Shown one piece after another: positions 55,499 through 64,000 of a stretch of DNA of 64,000 nucleotides (within the stretch, counting starts at the first letter, position 1; each line of letters opens with the position of its first letter). The translations under genes and the position numbers were made by a program. The notes under the pieces are model-generated. The model did not search any database. It saw nothing but the letters and a program-made list of their open reading frames with translations, and was not told the origin of the DNA. Source of the DNA: Bacteroidota bacterium (GTDB lineage: Bacteria > Bacteroidota > Bacteroidia > Bacteroidales > NBLH01); assembly GCA_025361565.1 (NCBI GenBank), contig JANYKN010000116.1, forward strand, positions 1 through 64,000, in the 5' to 3' direction.

Positions 55499-56680
55499 TT
55501 ATTTCCATTTTATCCTATAACCTACATTCCATTCAATAAAATCAGAAACATGAAATGCGTAATCCCTCAACGTTATACCAGCAAAAAAATAATCTGAAAA
55601 GTGATATTTCAAACCAATTCTTTGATGAAAAACCGGTGATTGATTCTTTAAATCTTTTCTATAAATATAAAATGCGGGTTGCAAGATTAGTGACAATTTA
55701 TTTACAACCAATTCAAACGAAGGGTAAATGCTGACTTGAAGTTTATCACCAAAAGGCACTTTAACTTCAACCAATTCATTATTATCTACTGCTACTTGCG
55801 CATTTACTGAACCATCATAAGAAAATGTCATTCCAAATCCGATTTTTGATTTATAACTGATTTGTCTATTGTAAGCTGTTGACAGCCCAAAAACAGGGAA
55901 AAAAACACCTTCATATTTTTCTTTGATATTGACACTGACCGAATCATAAATAACATTTTTTGCGCCTCCAAAAGCGGATATCAGCCATTCATTTTCTTTG
56001 ATATATTTTGGAACTTCTTGCTTTTGGAAATCCGGTGGATTATAGAAATTATATCTGATGCTTATTTTGGGTGCAATGATATTGATTCCAAAATTGGGCT
56101 TTTTTAATGCTCCATTCGAAAAATGGGTAAGGCTAAATCCAGCAACAATAGCAATTCTTTTACTTAATAAATATTCATAATTTAATCCGGCATCGATCAA
56201 AAAAGATTCACCAGCACCAATTGCAATATTATATTGATTGGTGACTGGATTATATGATTTCCAATTAAAGGTGGCGCCGAAACCAATTTCATAATTGAAG
56301 GATGATTTTTTCCATCGGATAAAAGGTGAATTGAAAAAGCCGTAAAGTGCAATTGGATATCCAATATCTTCAGGATCATAAAAATCAGCAACATACAATC
56401 CAATTCCCCAGTTTGGATATTTATACAACTGCTCCCAAAGCTTGTCACCTGTCGATTGCGTGGAAAATTTAATTGAGAATGCCTGAAATGCATTAATTAC
56501 AGCAGCTTCATCGTTGGTTCCTTTTAAAAAATCATTCGTTGGAAAAACATAGCCTTTCTGATACATTCCCTGTAAAGATGAATTTTTCCATTTCCTGCTT
56601 TTCTGAACTTTGGAAGAATCTATCTGGGCATTGCTTACAAAAGTAATTAATAAGAATAGCAGAAGATAGAGGTTTTTCAT
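55499..56680 (-). CDS. Acyloxyacyl hydrolase, PagL-like lipid A 3-O-deacylase family
   Basis: This 393-residue outer-membrane protein has a signal peptide (about 1-18) and a central PagL-type barrel with the family motif FSLTHFSNGALKKPNFGIN (about 184-202), including His and Ser catalytic candidates. The protein is longer than pseudomonad PagL, with an extra C-terminal barrel region. It should remove a 3-O-acyl chain from lipid A in the outer membrane. It begins four bases after the RND pump gene, so deacylation may be linked to efflux or envelope stress. Confidence 0.8.
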   Translation of the reverse strand: MKNLYLLLFLLITFVSNAQIDSSKVQKSRKWKNSSLQGMYQKGYVFPTNDFLKGTNDEAAVINAFQAFSIKFSTQSTGDKLWEQLYKYPNWGIGLYVADFYDPEDIGYPIALYGFFNSPFIRWKKSSFNYEIGFGATFNWKSYNPVTNQYNIAIGAGESFLIDAGLNYEYLLSKRIAIVAGFSLTHFSNGALKKPNFGINIIAPKISIRYNFYNPPDFQKQEVPKYIKENEWLISAFGGAKNVIYDSVSVNIKEKYEGVFFPVFGLSTAYNRQISYKSKIGFGMTFSYDGSVNAQVAVDNNELVEVKVPFGDKLQVSIYPSFELVVNKLSLILQPAFYIYRKDLKNQSPVFHQRIGLKYHFSDYFFAGITLRDYAFHVSDFIEWNVGYRIKWK

Positions 56681-56683
56681 ATT

Positions 56684-59600
56684 TTAATTTTCAGGTTTCA
56701 GGTTTTCTACTATTGAATTTCTTATAATTAATTTTAATAAACCTGGTAAAACTATCAATAATAATGGCAATGCAACTATCAAACCGCCAATTACGGCAAT
56801 AGCCAATGGTTGATGCATTTGCGCTCCGGTTCCAATGCCCATAGCAAGTGGTGTTAGTGCAACAATAGCTCCAATGGCTGTCATCAATTTGGGGCGCAAA
56901 CGAGCCGAAATTGCAAATTTCAGCGCATCATTTACATTAGAATTCTTTAATTCGGATAAAAATTGTTGAATGGTAAAAATGGAATTTTCACCAATAATTC
57001 CAATAATCATAATCAACCCCATATAACTGCCCACATTTAACGGAGTTTGGGTTATAAATAAGGCTAACACGCTGCCCGAAATTCCTAAAATGCTTATAAA
57101 AAGTACAGTTAATGAGAGTTTTAAACTTTTAAACATAAATAAAATGACAGTAAAAACCAGCAAACCACCAAGAATCAATATTTTAAGCAATTCCGAAAAT
57201 GATTTTTGCTGTTCGGCATAAGAGCCGCCGTAAACAATCTGATAAGTTGGTGGAAGATTTAATTTCCTCAATTTTTTTTGAATGTCTTTAATTACGCTTC
57301 CCAAATCGCGATTGTTAAGCCGCGCTGTAATTACACCCATAGTTTGCAGATTTTCTCTTTCAATTTCTGCAACACCGCTCTCAATTTTGAAATCGGCAAA
57401 TTGGTTTAAAAGAAAATAATCGCCTGTTGAAGTGCAAATCCGAGCCTGCTTTATTTTTTCTATGGGCGTTTTGTTATTTTGTGGGAATATCATCCTGATA
57501 TCAGTAAGTTGTTCTTTTTCGGGAATTGAACCAACCACAGTTCCTGCCAGATAAGTTTCGGTTTGCGCTTGTAAATCCGCAGCAGTCAATCCAAATTGTT
57601 TCAATTTATCTTCTTTTGGAATAATTCTCAACATTGGCCCGGCAATTATAATTCCGTTAAAAACATCGGCTGTTCCTTCCACTGTTTCAACGCTATCGGC
57701 AATTTGTTTCGCTAATTCTTTTAATTTATCGTGGTTGTCTCCAAATATCTTAATTTCAATGGGCTGTACACTGGCCATCAAATCACCAATCATATCGCCA
57801 ATTACCTGTCCAAAATCAACTTCGAGAGCGGGCAACGTACTTTCAATTTTTGAACGGATTTCATCCGAAACTTCTTCGGTTGTATTGTCACGCTTTTGTT
57901 TTAGTTCAATCAGATAATCGCCAGTATTGGGCTCTGTAATAAAAAAACCCATTTGCGTGCCTATTCGTCTTGAGTATGTTTTAACTTCAGGTGTATTTTC
58001 AATTATTTTATCCACTTCGTTTAACATTCTGTTGGTTTCTTCGAGCGAAGTCCCCGGCGGCGATATAAAATCCAAAACGATTGAACCTTCATCCATTTCG
58101 GGTAAAAAGCCTGTAGGAAGTTTTGGAACTATATAAATAATTGAAATGATTAAAAGTGCTGTAAAAGCCACACTGATAAATGGTTTAGCAATAAAAAATT
58201 CAATCCATTTATGATTTTTTGAAGTTTCACCATGGTTCTTTTTTGTAAACTCTTTATCTTTTGAAAAGACAAGATAAATGACAGGTAAACCAAGCCAGGT
58301 AACAAAAAAAGAGCAAAGCAATGTAATAATCATTGTTTCGGTAAGGATTTTAAAATACGCACCGGCAACACCTGTCATCAACTCAAATGGAATAAGTATT
58401 ACAATTGTGCTCAATGATGAACTAACCATGGATGGGAAAAGAAAACGAATGGCTTTGCCAACTAATTCTTTGGGCTTTCTATCAGGAAATTCTTCGTGTG
58501 TGCGATGAATCTGCTCAACCACAATAATTGCATCATCAATAATTAATCCGATGGAAGCAGCAATGGCTCCAATAGTCATGATATTGAAATCAAATCCAAT
58601 AAAACTGAGACTACTAAATGTTAATGCCAATGTTAATGGAATTGTAACTAAAATTACCGTGCTCGCTTTAAATGAGCGCAAAAAAATGATAACAACCACA
58701 ATGGCAAGCATTAAACCAATCCAAAGCACATCGATAATACTGCTTATACTTCTGTTAACAAACTCTGCCTGATTATAATAAGGTTTCAGAGCATAGCCTT
58801 TTGGCAATATTTTGTTCAGTTCTTTAACTTTTTCCTCTACTTGAGTCGAAACATCTATTAAATTGCTGTTAGGCTGCTTAAAAACAACAACCAGTGGAAC
58901 ATCATTTCCATCGGCCTTAATTTTAACATATTCGTTACGTTCCGAAATTTCAACAGTAGCAATATCTGAAATTTTTATTTTCCGTACTGCATTATCAAAC
59001 AGAACAAGGTTTTCGAGTTGTTGCTTATTTTTAATGGTAGCATCGGTAACAGTTAAATATAATCGGTTGTAATCAATTGTATAGCCATTTGATTTGATAA
59101 AATCGGTTTCCTGTAAAGCTTTATTGATGTCCTGCGGACTTATTTTTAATAAGCTTAACTTTTGTTCATTTAAAACAATCCTGAATTCTTTTTCCTTTCC
59201 TCCCATCACTTCAATTGATGAAACGCCCACAACCCTTGACAAATATGGTTTAACAAGATATTCTGCTACTAGTTTCAATTCCACTTGATTTTTTGATGTG
59301 GATTGAAGCGAATATCCCATAACCTGCAAGATGGAAGGATTCATTTTTTCGATAGTGATTTCAACATCAGGTGGTAAGCTGCTTTTTATCTGTGCAATTT
59401 GCGATTCAACTCGTTGCTTATCCAAATCTATATCTGAACCCCAATCCATAAATGCAGAAATTTCGCAACTTCCCATGCTGGTAATGCTTCGTATTAAATG
59501 GAGATTTTCAACTTTTTTAATTGCATTTTCGATAGGTTTGGTAACCGTAACCATCATTTTATCAACAGGTTGCTCTCCATTTTCGGCTATCACTTTAATT

Positions 59601-59725
59601 TTTGGAAAAGTAACGTTTGGAAACAACGATGTTTTTGTAGCGTTATAGGATAATGTACCACCAATTAGAATAAGCAGTAAAATTACAGCTATCGGACTTT
59701 TAAACCTGACGAAGATATTTTCCAT
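56684..59725 (-). CDS. RND efflux pump (AcrB/HAE-like)
   Basis: This 1013-residue pump has 12 membrane helices and two large periplasmic loops. The TM4 motif IGLIIDDAIIVVEQIHR (near 405) has the DD pair typical of hydrophobe/amphiphile (HAE) pumps rather than the DG pair of metal pumps such as the CusA at 35375-39766. It should export organic compounds across the envelope with the adaptor and TolC encoded upstream. The start matches the family (MENIFVRFKSPIAVILLLILI). The operon runs TolC, adaptor, pump, PagL-like hydrolase. Confidence 0.92.
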   Translation of the reverse strand: MENIFVRFKSPIAVILLLILIGGTLSYNATKTSLFPNVTFPKIKVIAENGEQPVDKMMVTVTKPIENAIKKVENLHLIRSITSMGSCEISAFMDWGSDIDLDKQRVESQIAQIKSSLPPDVEITIEKMNPSILQVMGYSLQSTSKNQVELKLVAEYLVKPYLSRVVGVSSIEVMGGKEKEFRIVLNEQKLSLLKISPQDINKALQETDFIKSNGYTIDYNRLYLTVTDATIKNKQQLENLVLFDNAVRKIKISDIATVEISERNEYVKIKADGNDVPLVVVFKQPNSNLIDVSTQVEEKVKELNKILPKGYALKPYYNQAEFVNRSISSIIDVLWIGLMLAIVVVIIFLRSFKASTVILVTIPLTLALTFSSLSFIGFDFNIMTIGAIAASIGLIIDDAIIVVEQIHRTHEEFPDRKPKELVGKAIRFLFPSMVSSSLSTIVILIPFELMTGVAGAYFKILTETMIITLLCSFFVTWLGLPVIYLVFSKDKEFTKKNHGETSKNHKWIEFFIAKPFISVAFTALLIISIIYIVPKLPTGFLPEMDEGSIVLDFISPPGTSLEETNRMLNEVDKIIENTPEVKTYSRRIGTQMGFFITEPNTGDYLIELKQKRDNTTEEVSDEIRSKIESTLPALEVDFGQVIGDMIGDLMASVQPIEIKIFGDNHDKLKELAKQIADSVETVEGTADVFNGIIIAGPMLRIIPKEDKLKQFGLTAADLQAQTETYLAGTVVGSIPEKEQLTDIRMIFPQNNKTPIEKIKQARICTSTGDYFLLNQFADFKIESGVAEIERENLQTMGVITARLNNRDLGSVIKDIQKKLRKLNLPPTYQIVYGGSYAEQQKSFSELLKILILGGLLVFTVILFMFKSLKLSLTVLFISILGISGSVLALFITQTPLNVGSYMGLIMIIGIIGENSIFTIQQFLSELKNSNVNDALKFAISARLRPKLMTAIGAIVALTPLAMGIGTGAQMHQPLAIAVIGGLIVALPLLLIVLPGLLKLIIRNSIVENLKPEN

Positions 59726-59790
59726 TATTTAGAAATTAGCAATTGGAAATTAGAATTTATCGGTTATAATTCAAATGGTTCAGGTTCAAA

Positions 59791-60687
59791 TTATTTTACA
59801 ATAATTACAACTGAACTGTCAGGTAATCCATAGGCACCTTCGCTGATTACTAAATCATTAATCTTTAAATCAGAAGAAAATACTTCAATCAAGCTATCAT
59901 TTTCAATTCCTTTTTTGATTGGAATTTTAGTTGCTATGCTATCATTTATAATTTTCATTACCCAAAATTCGCTTTGGGTTTCGTTGGTCATAATTGCTTC
60001 TTTTGGGAGTATATTTGATTTATTGTGAAGTGAATTAACAAATTGTACAGTCAGGTTCAAATTTTCGGGCAATTGTCTGTTTGAAATTGGTTTAATCAAC
60101 ACATTTTGAGTCTGATTCGATTCGTTAACCGATGGTAATATCTGATAGATCGAACCATCAACTGAAGAATTATCAGATAGCAAAATTTTACATTTTGTGC
60201 CTGTTTTAATTAAAGAATTATATTCGAAAGGAATATTAACCTGTACCATCAAATCTTTATTTTCAATAATGCTGCATAATGGTCCGCCTTCAACTGTAAA
60301 TACACCTGTTCCATTAATATTGAGTTCACTTATCATTCCATCTGATGAGGCCAATACTTTTATGGCAATTGAATTTAATGTTTCTAAAGCTTTATTCTCT
60401 TTGGTTTGAATTTCGAAAAGAATATCGTTTTTATGGACAATATCACCAAATTTTACATTAATTTTTTCGATGTAACCAGTTATCGGCGAAATAATTAAAT
60501 TCTTTTTCAGATAAACAATTTTACCATTTAAAGTAATATTATTTTCAATATCGCCCTGCAAAACAGTCACCGTTTTAACTGTAATTATTGGTATTTGCTC
60601 TTCTTCAGTTTCCTCTGACTTGCCATTGTTACAAGAAATTAAACCAAATAAAATCAATAAGTTAAATAATAATAGTTTTCTAATCAT
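59791..60687 (-). CDS. RND efflux periplasmic adaptor lipoprotein
   Basis: This 298-residue lipoprotein (Cys19 after GLIS) has a short adaptor layout with lipoyl halves (LIISPITGYIEKINVKFGDIVHKNDILFEIQ, about 64-94, and VLASSDGMISELNINGTGVFTVEGGP, about 110-135). It also has a beta-barrel region but only a minimal or absent coiled-coil hairpin. It should connect the pump at 56684-59725 to TolC at 60738-62021. The spacing to neighbours is 65 and 50 bases. Confidence 0.88.
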   Translation of the reverse strand: MIRKLLLFNLLILFGLISCNNGKSEETEEEQIPIITVKTVTVLQGDIENNITLNGKIVYLKKNLIISPITGYIEKINVKFGDIVHKNDILFEIQTKENKALETLNSIAIKVLASSDGMISELNINGTGVFTVEGGPLCSIIENKDLMVQVNIPFEYNSLIKTGTKCKILLSDNSSVDGSIYQILPSVNESNQTQNVLIKPISNRQLPENLNLTVQFVNSLHNKSNILPKEAIMTNETQSEFWVMKIINDSIATKIPIKKGIENDSLIEVFSSDLKINDLVISEGAYGLPDSSVVIIVK

Positions 60688-60737
60688 ATTTTATTTTTTT
60701 CATTCAATTATTTTCGCATTTAAGGATTCACCCCTTC

Positions 60738-62021
60738 CTAAAAGTTCCAATAATTATAAGAATTGATCAGGATTTGTTTTTCAATTTTTATCAATTCTCT
60801 TTCTCGGTTTTGCGCATAAATATCTTTTATCAGATTTTTGAAATCCATAATTGATACTTCACCTAGTCCTAACTCCCTTATATACATAGACATCAATTCA
60901 ATATACTGATCTGATTGCGCTTCAATAATTAATAATTTTTTATCAAGTGATTGAATCTGGTTTAGTATTTTGTTTTTATTGATATTTCTTTGTCTACTGA
61001 AATCACTCTTCTCAAATTCTATTGTTTGTTGATTTACAATCGATTTTTCCCTTTCAATTTTCCGCTGGTTTCCATCGTAAATATTCATCACGAAACTTAA
61101 GCCAGTGCTAAATCCCAAACGGTTTATCGTTGGAATGTAAATGGCATTAAGACCTGCATTGGCAAAAAAGTTCAGTTGTGGTTTGTATTTTAATTCAAGA
61201 ATTGATTGTTCAGCCTGGATATTTAAACTATCAAGCATATATGATTTTAAAAATGCTGAAACAGTTGTTGTATCTGGTTTTAATTGCAAATTAATTTGCT
61301 GAAGGTCAACTGAAAAGGTATCTGAAATTCCGCAAATCAGGTTCAAATCATACAAATTGCTTTTATATTCGTCCTCAAAAATATTTTTTTCGATTCCATA
61401 ATTTTGATATTCAATTTGTAAAAGCAATAAATCGGTTTGCTTGTAAATCGCATTTTCAACCAACTTATTCAATGTTTGAAGGTCATCTTTCAATTGTGAT
61501 AGTATCATCAAATTGTTTTCGATTTCAATTTTCGATTTAAGGCAGAGAATGTACTGATAATTAACAATTTGTTCCAACTCATGAATTGTAATGGCAATGC
61601 TATTTTCATTTTGTTGATGTAAAATATTCGATTTTTCTGAAAAACTCCTGAATTTCGAAGCTGTAAAAATGGGTTGACTAATAGAAACAACAGCCTGGTA
61701 TTGACCGCCATCAGTACTTGCCAAATCGTAACCAGTATAATTATCAGCACCTTCAGAAACCCATTGAAATTTATTTGTACCATTATCGTGGGATACAATT
61801 GGTGCAAACAGAATGCTAGCTTCTATGTTAATTTCAGGCTTTGAAAGCATACTTCTAATTTGCTGCAGATCGAGTTCCGCAATTTTAATTTCATTTCTAC
61901 TTTTATTGATTAATGGGCTATTAACTTTTGCCTGATCCAGATAAAAATTCAAATCTCGTTTTTGGGATATGATGTTCCCTGAAAGAATAAATATTAAAAT
62001 AATAAAACTTATAATTTTCAT
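60738..62021 (-). CDS. TolC-family outer-membrane efflux protein
   Basis: About 427 residues from the ATG at 62021; an upstream TTG at 62030 opens the frame but is less likely. It has a signal peptide (about 1-20), then the two helical hairpin repeats of TolC-like proteins (LNFYLDQAKVNSPLINKSRNEI, about 25-46; LELKYKPQLNFFANAGLNAIY, about 270-290). A long coiled-coil region follows to the C-terminus (IEAQSDQYIELMSMY...). It should be the exit duct of the second RND system. No upstream operator is recognised. Confidence 0.88.
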   Translation of the reverse strand: MKIISFIILIFILSGNIISQKRDLNFYLDQAKVNSPLINKSRNEIKIAELDLQQIRSMLSKPEINIEASILFAPIVSHDNGTNKFQWVSEGADNYTGYDLASTDGGQYQAVVSISQPIFTASKFRSFSEKSNILHQQNENSIAITIHELEQIVNYQYILCLKSKIEIENNLMILSQLKDDLQTLNKLVENAIYKQTDLLLLQIEYQNYGIEKNIFEDEYKSNLYDLNLICGISDTFSVDLQQINLQLKPDTTTVSAFLKSYMLDSLNIQAEQSILELKYKPQLNFFANAGLNAIYIPTINRLGFSTGLSFVMNIYDGNQRKIEREKSIVNQQTIEFEKSDFSRQRNINKNKILNQIQSLDKKLLIIEAQSDQYIELMSMYIRELGLGEVSIMDFKNLIKDIYAQNRERELIKIEKQILINSYNYWNF

Positions 62022-62205
62022 TTCAAGCAATTTTTTAAATAGGTAAAATTAGAAAGCAATGAAACTCGATTTCATCTTCAATAATCAGAATTTTCATGCT
62101 GCAAATTAATGAATTAATTCTAAAGGAAATCATAAACAGCTGATGAAGGTGTGTGTTTTTTTGAAAAAAATGAAAAAATCATAAAATGAAAAAAGTTTCC
62201 TTCAA

Positions 62206-62598
62206 TTAAATCGGTCCAATCATATCAATTAAATTGCCATATAAATCTTCAAAAACCATAACTTTTCCGTATTTTTCATTAGATGGCTCACGCACAATTT
62301 TTACTCCATTTGCCTTTAAATTATAATAGTCGGTTTGCAAATTATCGGTATTTAAAAATAGGAAAACCCTGCCACCGGTTTGGTTTCCAACACGGCTTTT
62401 TTGTTCTTCATTGGCAGCTTTTGCAAGTAGCAGGCAACATTCATTCGTACCTTGTGGCTTAATCACAACCCATCTTTTGATATCTGACATTTGGGTGTCC
62501 TCAACGAGTTCAAAGCCTAAAACCTGAGTATAAAATTCTATTGCTTTGTCGTAATCGTCAACAACAAGGGTAATTTGAGCCACTCTTTTTATAGCCAT
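62206..62598 (-). CDS. VOC-family protein (glyoxalase/dioxygenase-like)
   Basis: This 130-residue single-domain protein has the vicinal-oxygen-chelate pattern (QITLVVDDYDKAIEFYTQVLGFELVED, about 8-34, and a C-terminal MVFEDLYGNLIDMIGP). Such proteins bind a metal and act on small molecules or give antibiotic resistance, but substrate cannot be inferred. A TAGCTTTG box (62670-62663) upstream resembles a -7 element without a good -33. The gene lies alone. Confidence 0.85.
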   Translation of the reverse strand: MAIKRVAQITLVVDDYDKAIEFYTQVLGFELVEDTQMSDIKRWVVIKPQGTNECCLLLAKAANEEQKSRVGNQTGGRVFLFLNTDNLQTDYYNLKANGVKIVREPSNEKYGKVMVFEDLYGNLIDMIGPI

Positions 62599-62733
62599 TT
62601 TGTTTTCTTTTTACCTTAACAATTTAAAAATCTGTTCATTTCTATTCCGGACAAAATCATTGCAAAGCTAAAAGAAATATTTTCAGAATCTATAATTGTG
62701 CATGGATTTGATTCCGTTTCCATGCGCTAAAAT

Positions 62734-63219
62734 TCATCCAATTTGTGAAATAATTGGAACATAGTTTTTGCCATACTTTTTGGCACATTTTGGGCAAGTT
62801 GTATACCACATGAACCACTTTTTGATGTTAAATCCTTTTGATTTTGCAGCGTTTTCAAAGTCTTTACTCCATTTACCTGTATCCTTGAATGGCCCTTCGT
62901 ATACTTTGCTGTAAAATTTGCCGCTAAGTGTTGTATTTTCAGCATCGGCAATTTCTTTGTCTACAGCAAGATAAACGTCAATGTTCCATTTGGATGTATG
63001 ATCTGAAAGGCAAATCCAATCAGGTGAGTTTGCACCACTTTTAGTAAGTTTTTCGTTTAGCCTTTTCATAACTTTGCCAAAATTCATTGGCATATAAAAA
63101 AAGGTAAATATTCAGTCCTTTATGAATTTTTTATTGGTCCATTCAAATGTTTTGTCATCCCATGGAGCAGGGTCAAATTTTGGACAGCATATTGCATCAG
63201 TTTCTTGTTGAGTTGTCAT
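62734..63219 (-). pseudogene. Small conserved protein interrupted by an in-frame TGA
   Basis: An ATG at 63219 with a strong Shine-Dalgarno (AAGGAGG, about 6 bases upstream) opens a frame: MTTQQETDAICCPKFD…FEWTNKKFIKD. TGA at 63114-63112 (codon 36) then interrupts it, and the same frame continues IFTFFYMPMNFGKVM to the stop at 62734. The 161-codon sequence reads as one protein on both sides of the stop. It has two adjacent cysteines near the start and a later CPKCAKKYGK motif. I cannot name the family firmly; it resembles small proteins annotated as hydrolases or GyrI-like in Bacteroidota. Translation could restart at the ATG at 63093 and yield a 119-residue fragment. TGA is an ordinary stop in neighbouring genes, so recoding is unlikely. 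Confidence 0.75.
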
Positions 63220-63548
63220 AATAACCTCCTTTTTAAATCAATTTATATTTGAATAATTTATTATTTCCAACAAAGAAATCCTTATTATTGCTAATAAATC
63301 CAGAATAATTGCAAACTGGACTAAGCTCAAAATTGCATAGTATTCAAATTTTGCCAATCAAATTTACGGCTTTTTTTATCATTTTGGGAATGGTGTAAAT
63401 TAAATCGATTAAAACGTAAAACCTTTTCTTTTCTAAATGTGTGTGGTTTGAAATTGTGCCATCAATTTTGACCATTAAAAATTTGTTTAATGAAATTGCA
63501 GTTCATATAAGCTTCTCTTTTTATATTCCACTTCGGCCATTGGGAGGT
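63220..63548. other. Non-coding spacer
   Basis: AT-rich DNA between the interrupted gene and the decayed toxin gene. It holds the Shine-Dalgarno of the former (just above 63219). I see no promoter of consensus form, reading frame or RNA gene in the rest. Confidence 0.5.
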
Positions 63549-63847
63549 TTACTCTTTCATTTTATCAGGATCTTGCCTTGAATCAAAAATATCTGTGATG
63601 TAGATGTATTCCCCGATAACCCTGTAAATTATTTTGTAATGGCTTTCGATTATACGGCGATGGTCTAGCCTAAATGTTCTAAATATGGCTCTTTCTGGCC
63701 CTTAAATGGGTTTAAAAGCAATGTGTCCGCTTTATCCAGGATTTTGTCCCTGATTTCGATAAGTTTTTAATGTGTTACCTTAGTTGCAATAAATCCTAAT
63801 GTTTCTTCAAGACCGTTAAGTTCTTGTTCGGTGTAAACAAGTTTCAT
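63549..63847 (-). pseudogene. ParE/RelE-type toxin gene with a nonsense codon and a frameshift
   Basis: From ATG 63847 the frame reads MKLVYTEQELNGLEETLGFIATKVTH, then TAA, then KLIEIRDKILDKADTLLLNPF…KEPYLEHLG and a TAG. Moving one base gives FRLDHRRIIESHYKIIYR, VIGEYIYITDIFDSRQ and so on, to a stop at 63549-63551. Together they form a typical ParE-type toxin of about 98 residues. The first lesion fits GAA to TAA, the second a lost T in GGC-TTA-GAC. The gene is therefore inactive, assuming the sequence is correct. The start overlaps the stop of the antitoxin by one base, the usual arrangement in such pairs. Confidence 0.8.
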
Positions 63848-64000
63848 TATTTGCCGACGTATAGGATCCTTTGTTCTATTTCTTGCCTTGAAAAGAACTT
63901 TCCAGTAAGGATGTCTTCTTCCGATTTTTTAGCACGGGTTTCAAGCTTGGCAATTAATACTGCTTCTTTACGAAGTATTTCATAAAATTCATCTATCGTG
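63847..64000 (-). CDS. Antitoxin of a type II toxin-antitoxin pair (partial, N-terminus outside the window)
   Basis: Fifty codons are open from the window edge to TAA at 63847-63849, reading …TIDEFYEILRKEAV, LIAKLETRAKKSEEDILTGKFFSRQEIEQRILYVGK. A charged alpha-helical C-terminus followed by a one-base overlap with the toxin start is typical of an antitoxin. The DNA-binding N-terminus lies beyond base 64000. No lesion is visible in the part shown. Confidence 0.6.
   Translation of the reverse strand, partial: TIDEFYEILRKEAVLIAKLETRAKKSEEDILTGKFFSRQEIEQRILYVGK

Noticed and set aside
62734-63219. TGA recoding (selenocysteine or a variant genetic code)
   Set aside because: TGA is a normal stop in nearby genes (for example at 22953-22955 and 9691-9693), and another gene here is broken by TAA, so simple nonsense change is more likely.

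Overview
This AT-rich window looks like a chromosome segment of a free-living or host-associated Bacteroidota species, probably of the Bacteroidales/Marinilabiliales type (the order is inference). The evidence is two SusC/SusD glycan-uptake loci, an ECF sigma factor with a FecR anti-sigma factor and an STN-domain SusC, a type IX secretion (T9SS) C-terminal sorting domain, a CusA-TolC fusion, WG-repeat and FISUMP domains, and promoters of the Bacteroidota form TTTG-N19/20-TAnnTTTG.

Layout. 1-1440 is non-coding: two tandem copies of a 308-bp element carrying GCGAGCGAAGCGAAGC inverted repeats, a five-unit 40-bp tandem repeat, and two serial terminators. 1448-6986 (minus) is SusC-SusD-PKD lipoprotein, with a possible 47-codon gene between SusC and SusD. 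7736-21509 (minus) is a second polysaccharide utilisation locus: ECF sigma, FecR, STN-SusC, SusD, a DUF4874/DUF4832 lipoprotein, a PKD lipoprotein broken by an in-frame stop, and two unassigned secreted TIM-barrel hydrolases. 21762-29282 (plus) is a divergent catabolic operon: AgaS-like isomerase, GatZ/KbaZ, PfkB kinase, GatY/KbaY aldolase, exported amidohydrolase and GH36-type alpha-galactosidase. 29374-32681 (minus) is a NagP/GluP-like sugar permease, a sugar nucleotidyltransferase and an N-acetylhexosamine kinase-like protein. Together these suggest use of a galactose/GalNAc-containing glycan: outer-membrane import, hydrolysis, then a tagatose-phosphate route to triose phosphates.

32956-44832 holds a DUF3137-like membrane protein, a fragment of a class D beta-lactamase, a heavy-metal RND efflux operon, the rRNA methyltransferase RlmF, small hypotheticals and a GH125 mannosidase. 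44999-48077 (plus) has a WG/FISUMP protein and a T9SS cargo protein. 48187-50852 (minus) is the most intriguing part: an NRAMP-family transporter with non-canonical metal-site motifs, a soluble MgtE_N/CBS protein, and a roughly 120-nt leader. The leader contains a 14-codon upstream ORF beginning Met-Asp-Glu-Gly-Pro, whose stop lies in a stem, plus a sequence able to mask the very strong Shine-Dalgarno. This could be a magnesium-sensing leader.

50945-62021 (minus) contains a PAP2 phosphatase, a TonB-dependent receptor, two PepSY-like proteins, a PagL-like lipid A deacylase and a second RND pump with adaptor and TolC. The right end has a VOC protein, a gene broken by an in-frame TGA, and a decayed ParE-type toxin next to an apparently open antitoxin frame that runs off the window. 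No rRNA, tRNA, CRISPR array or intact insertion sequence was seen.
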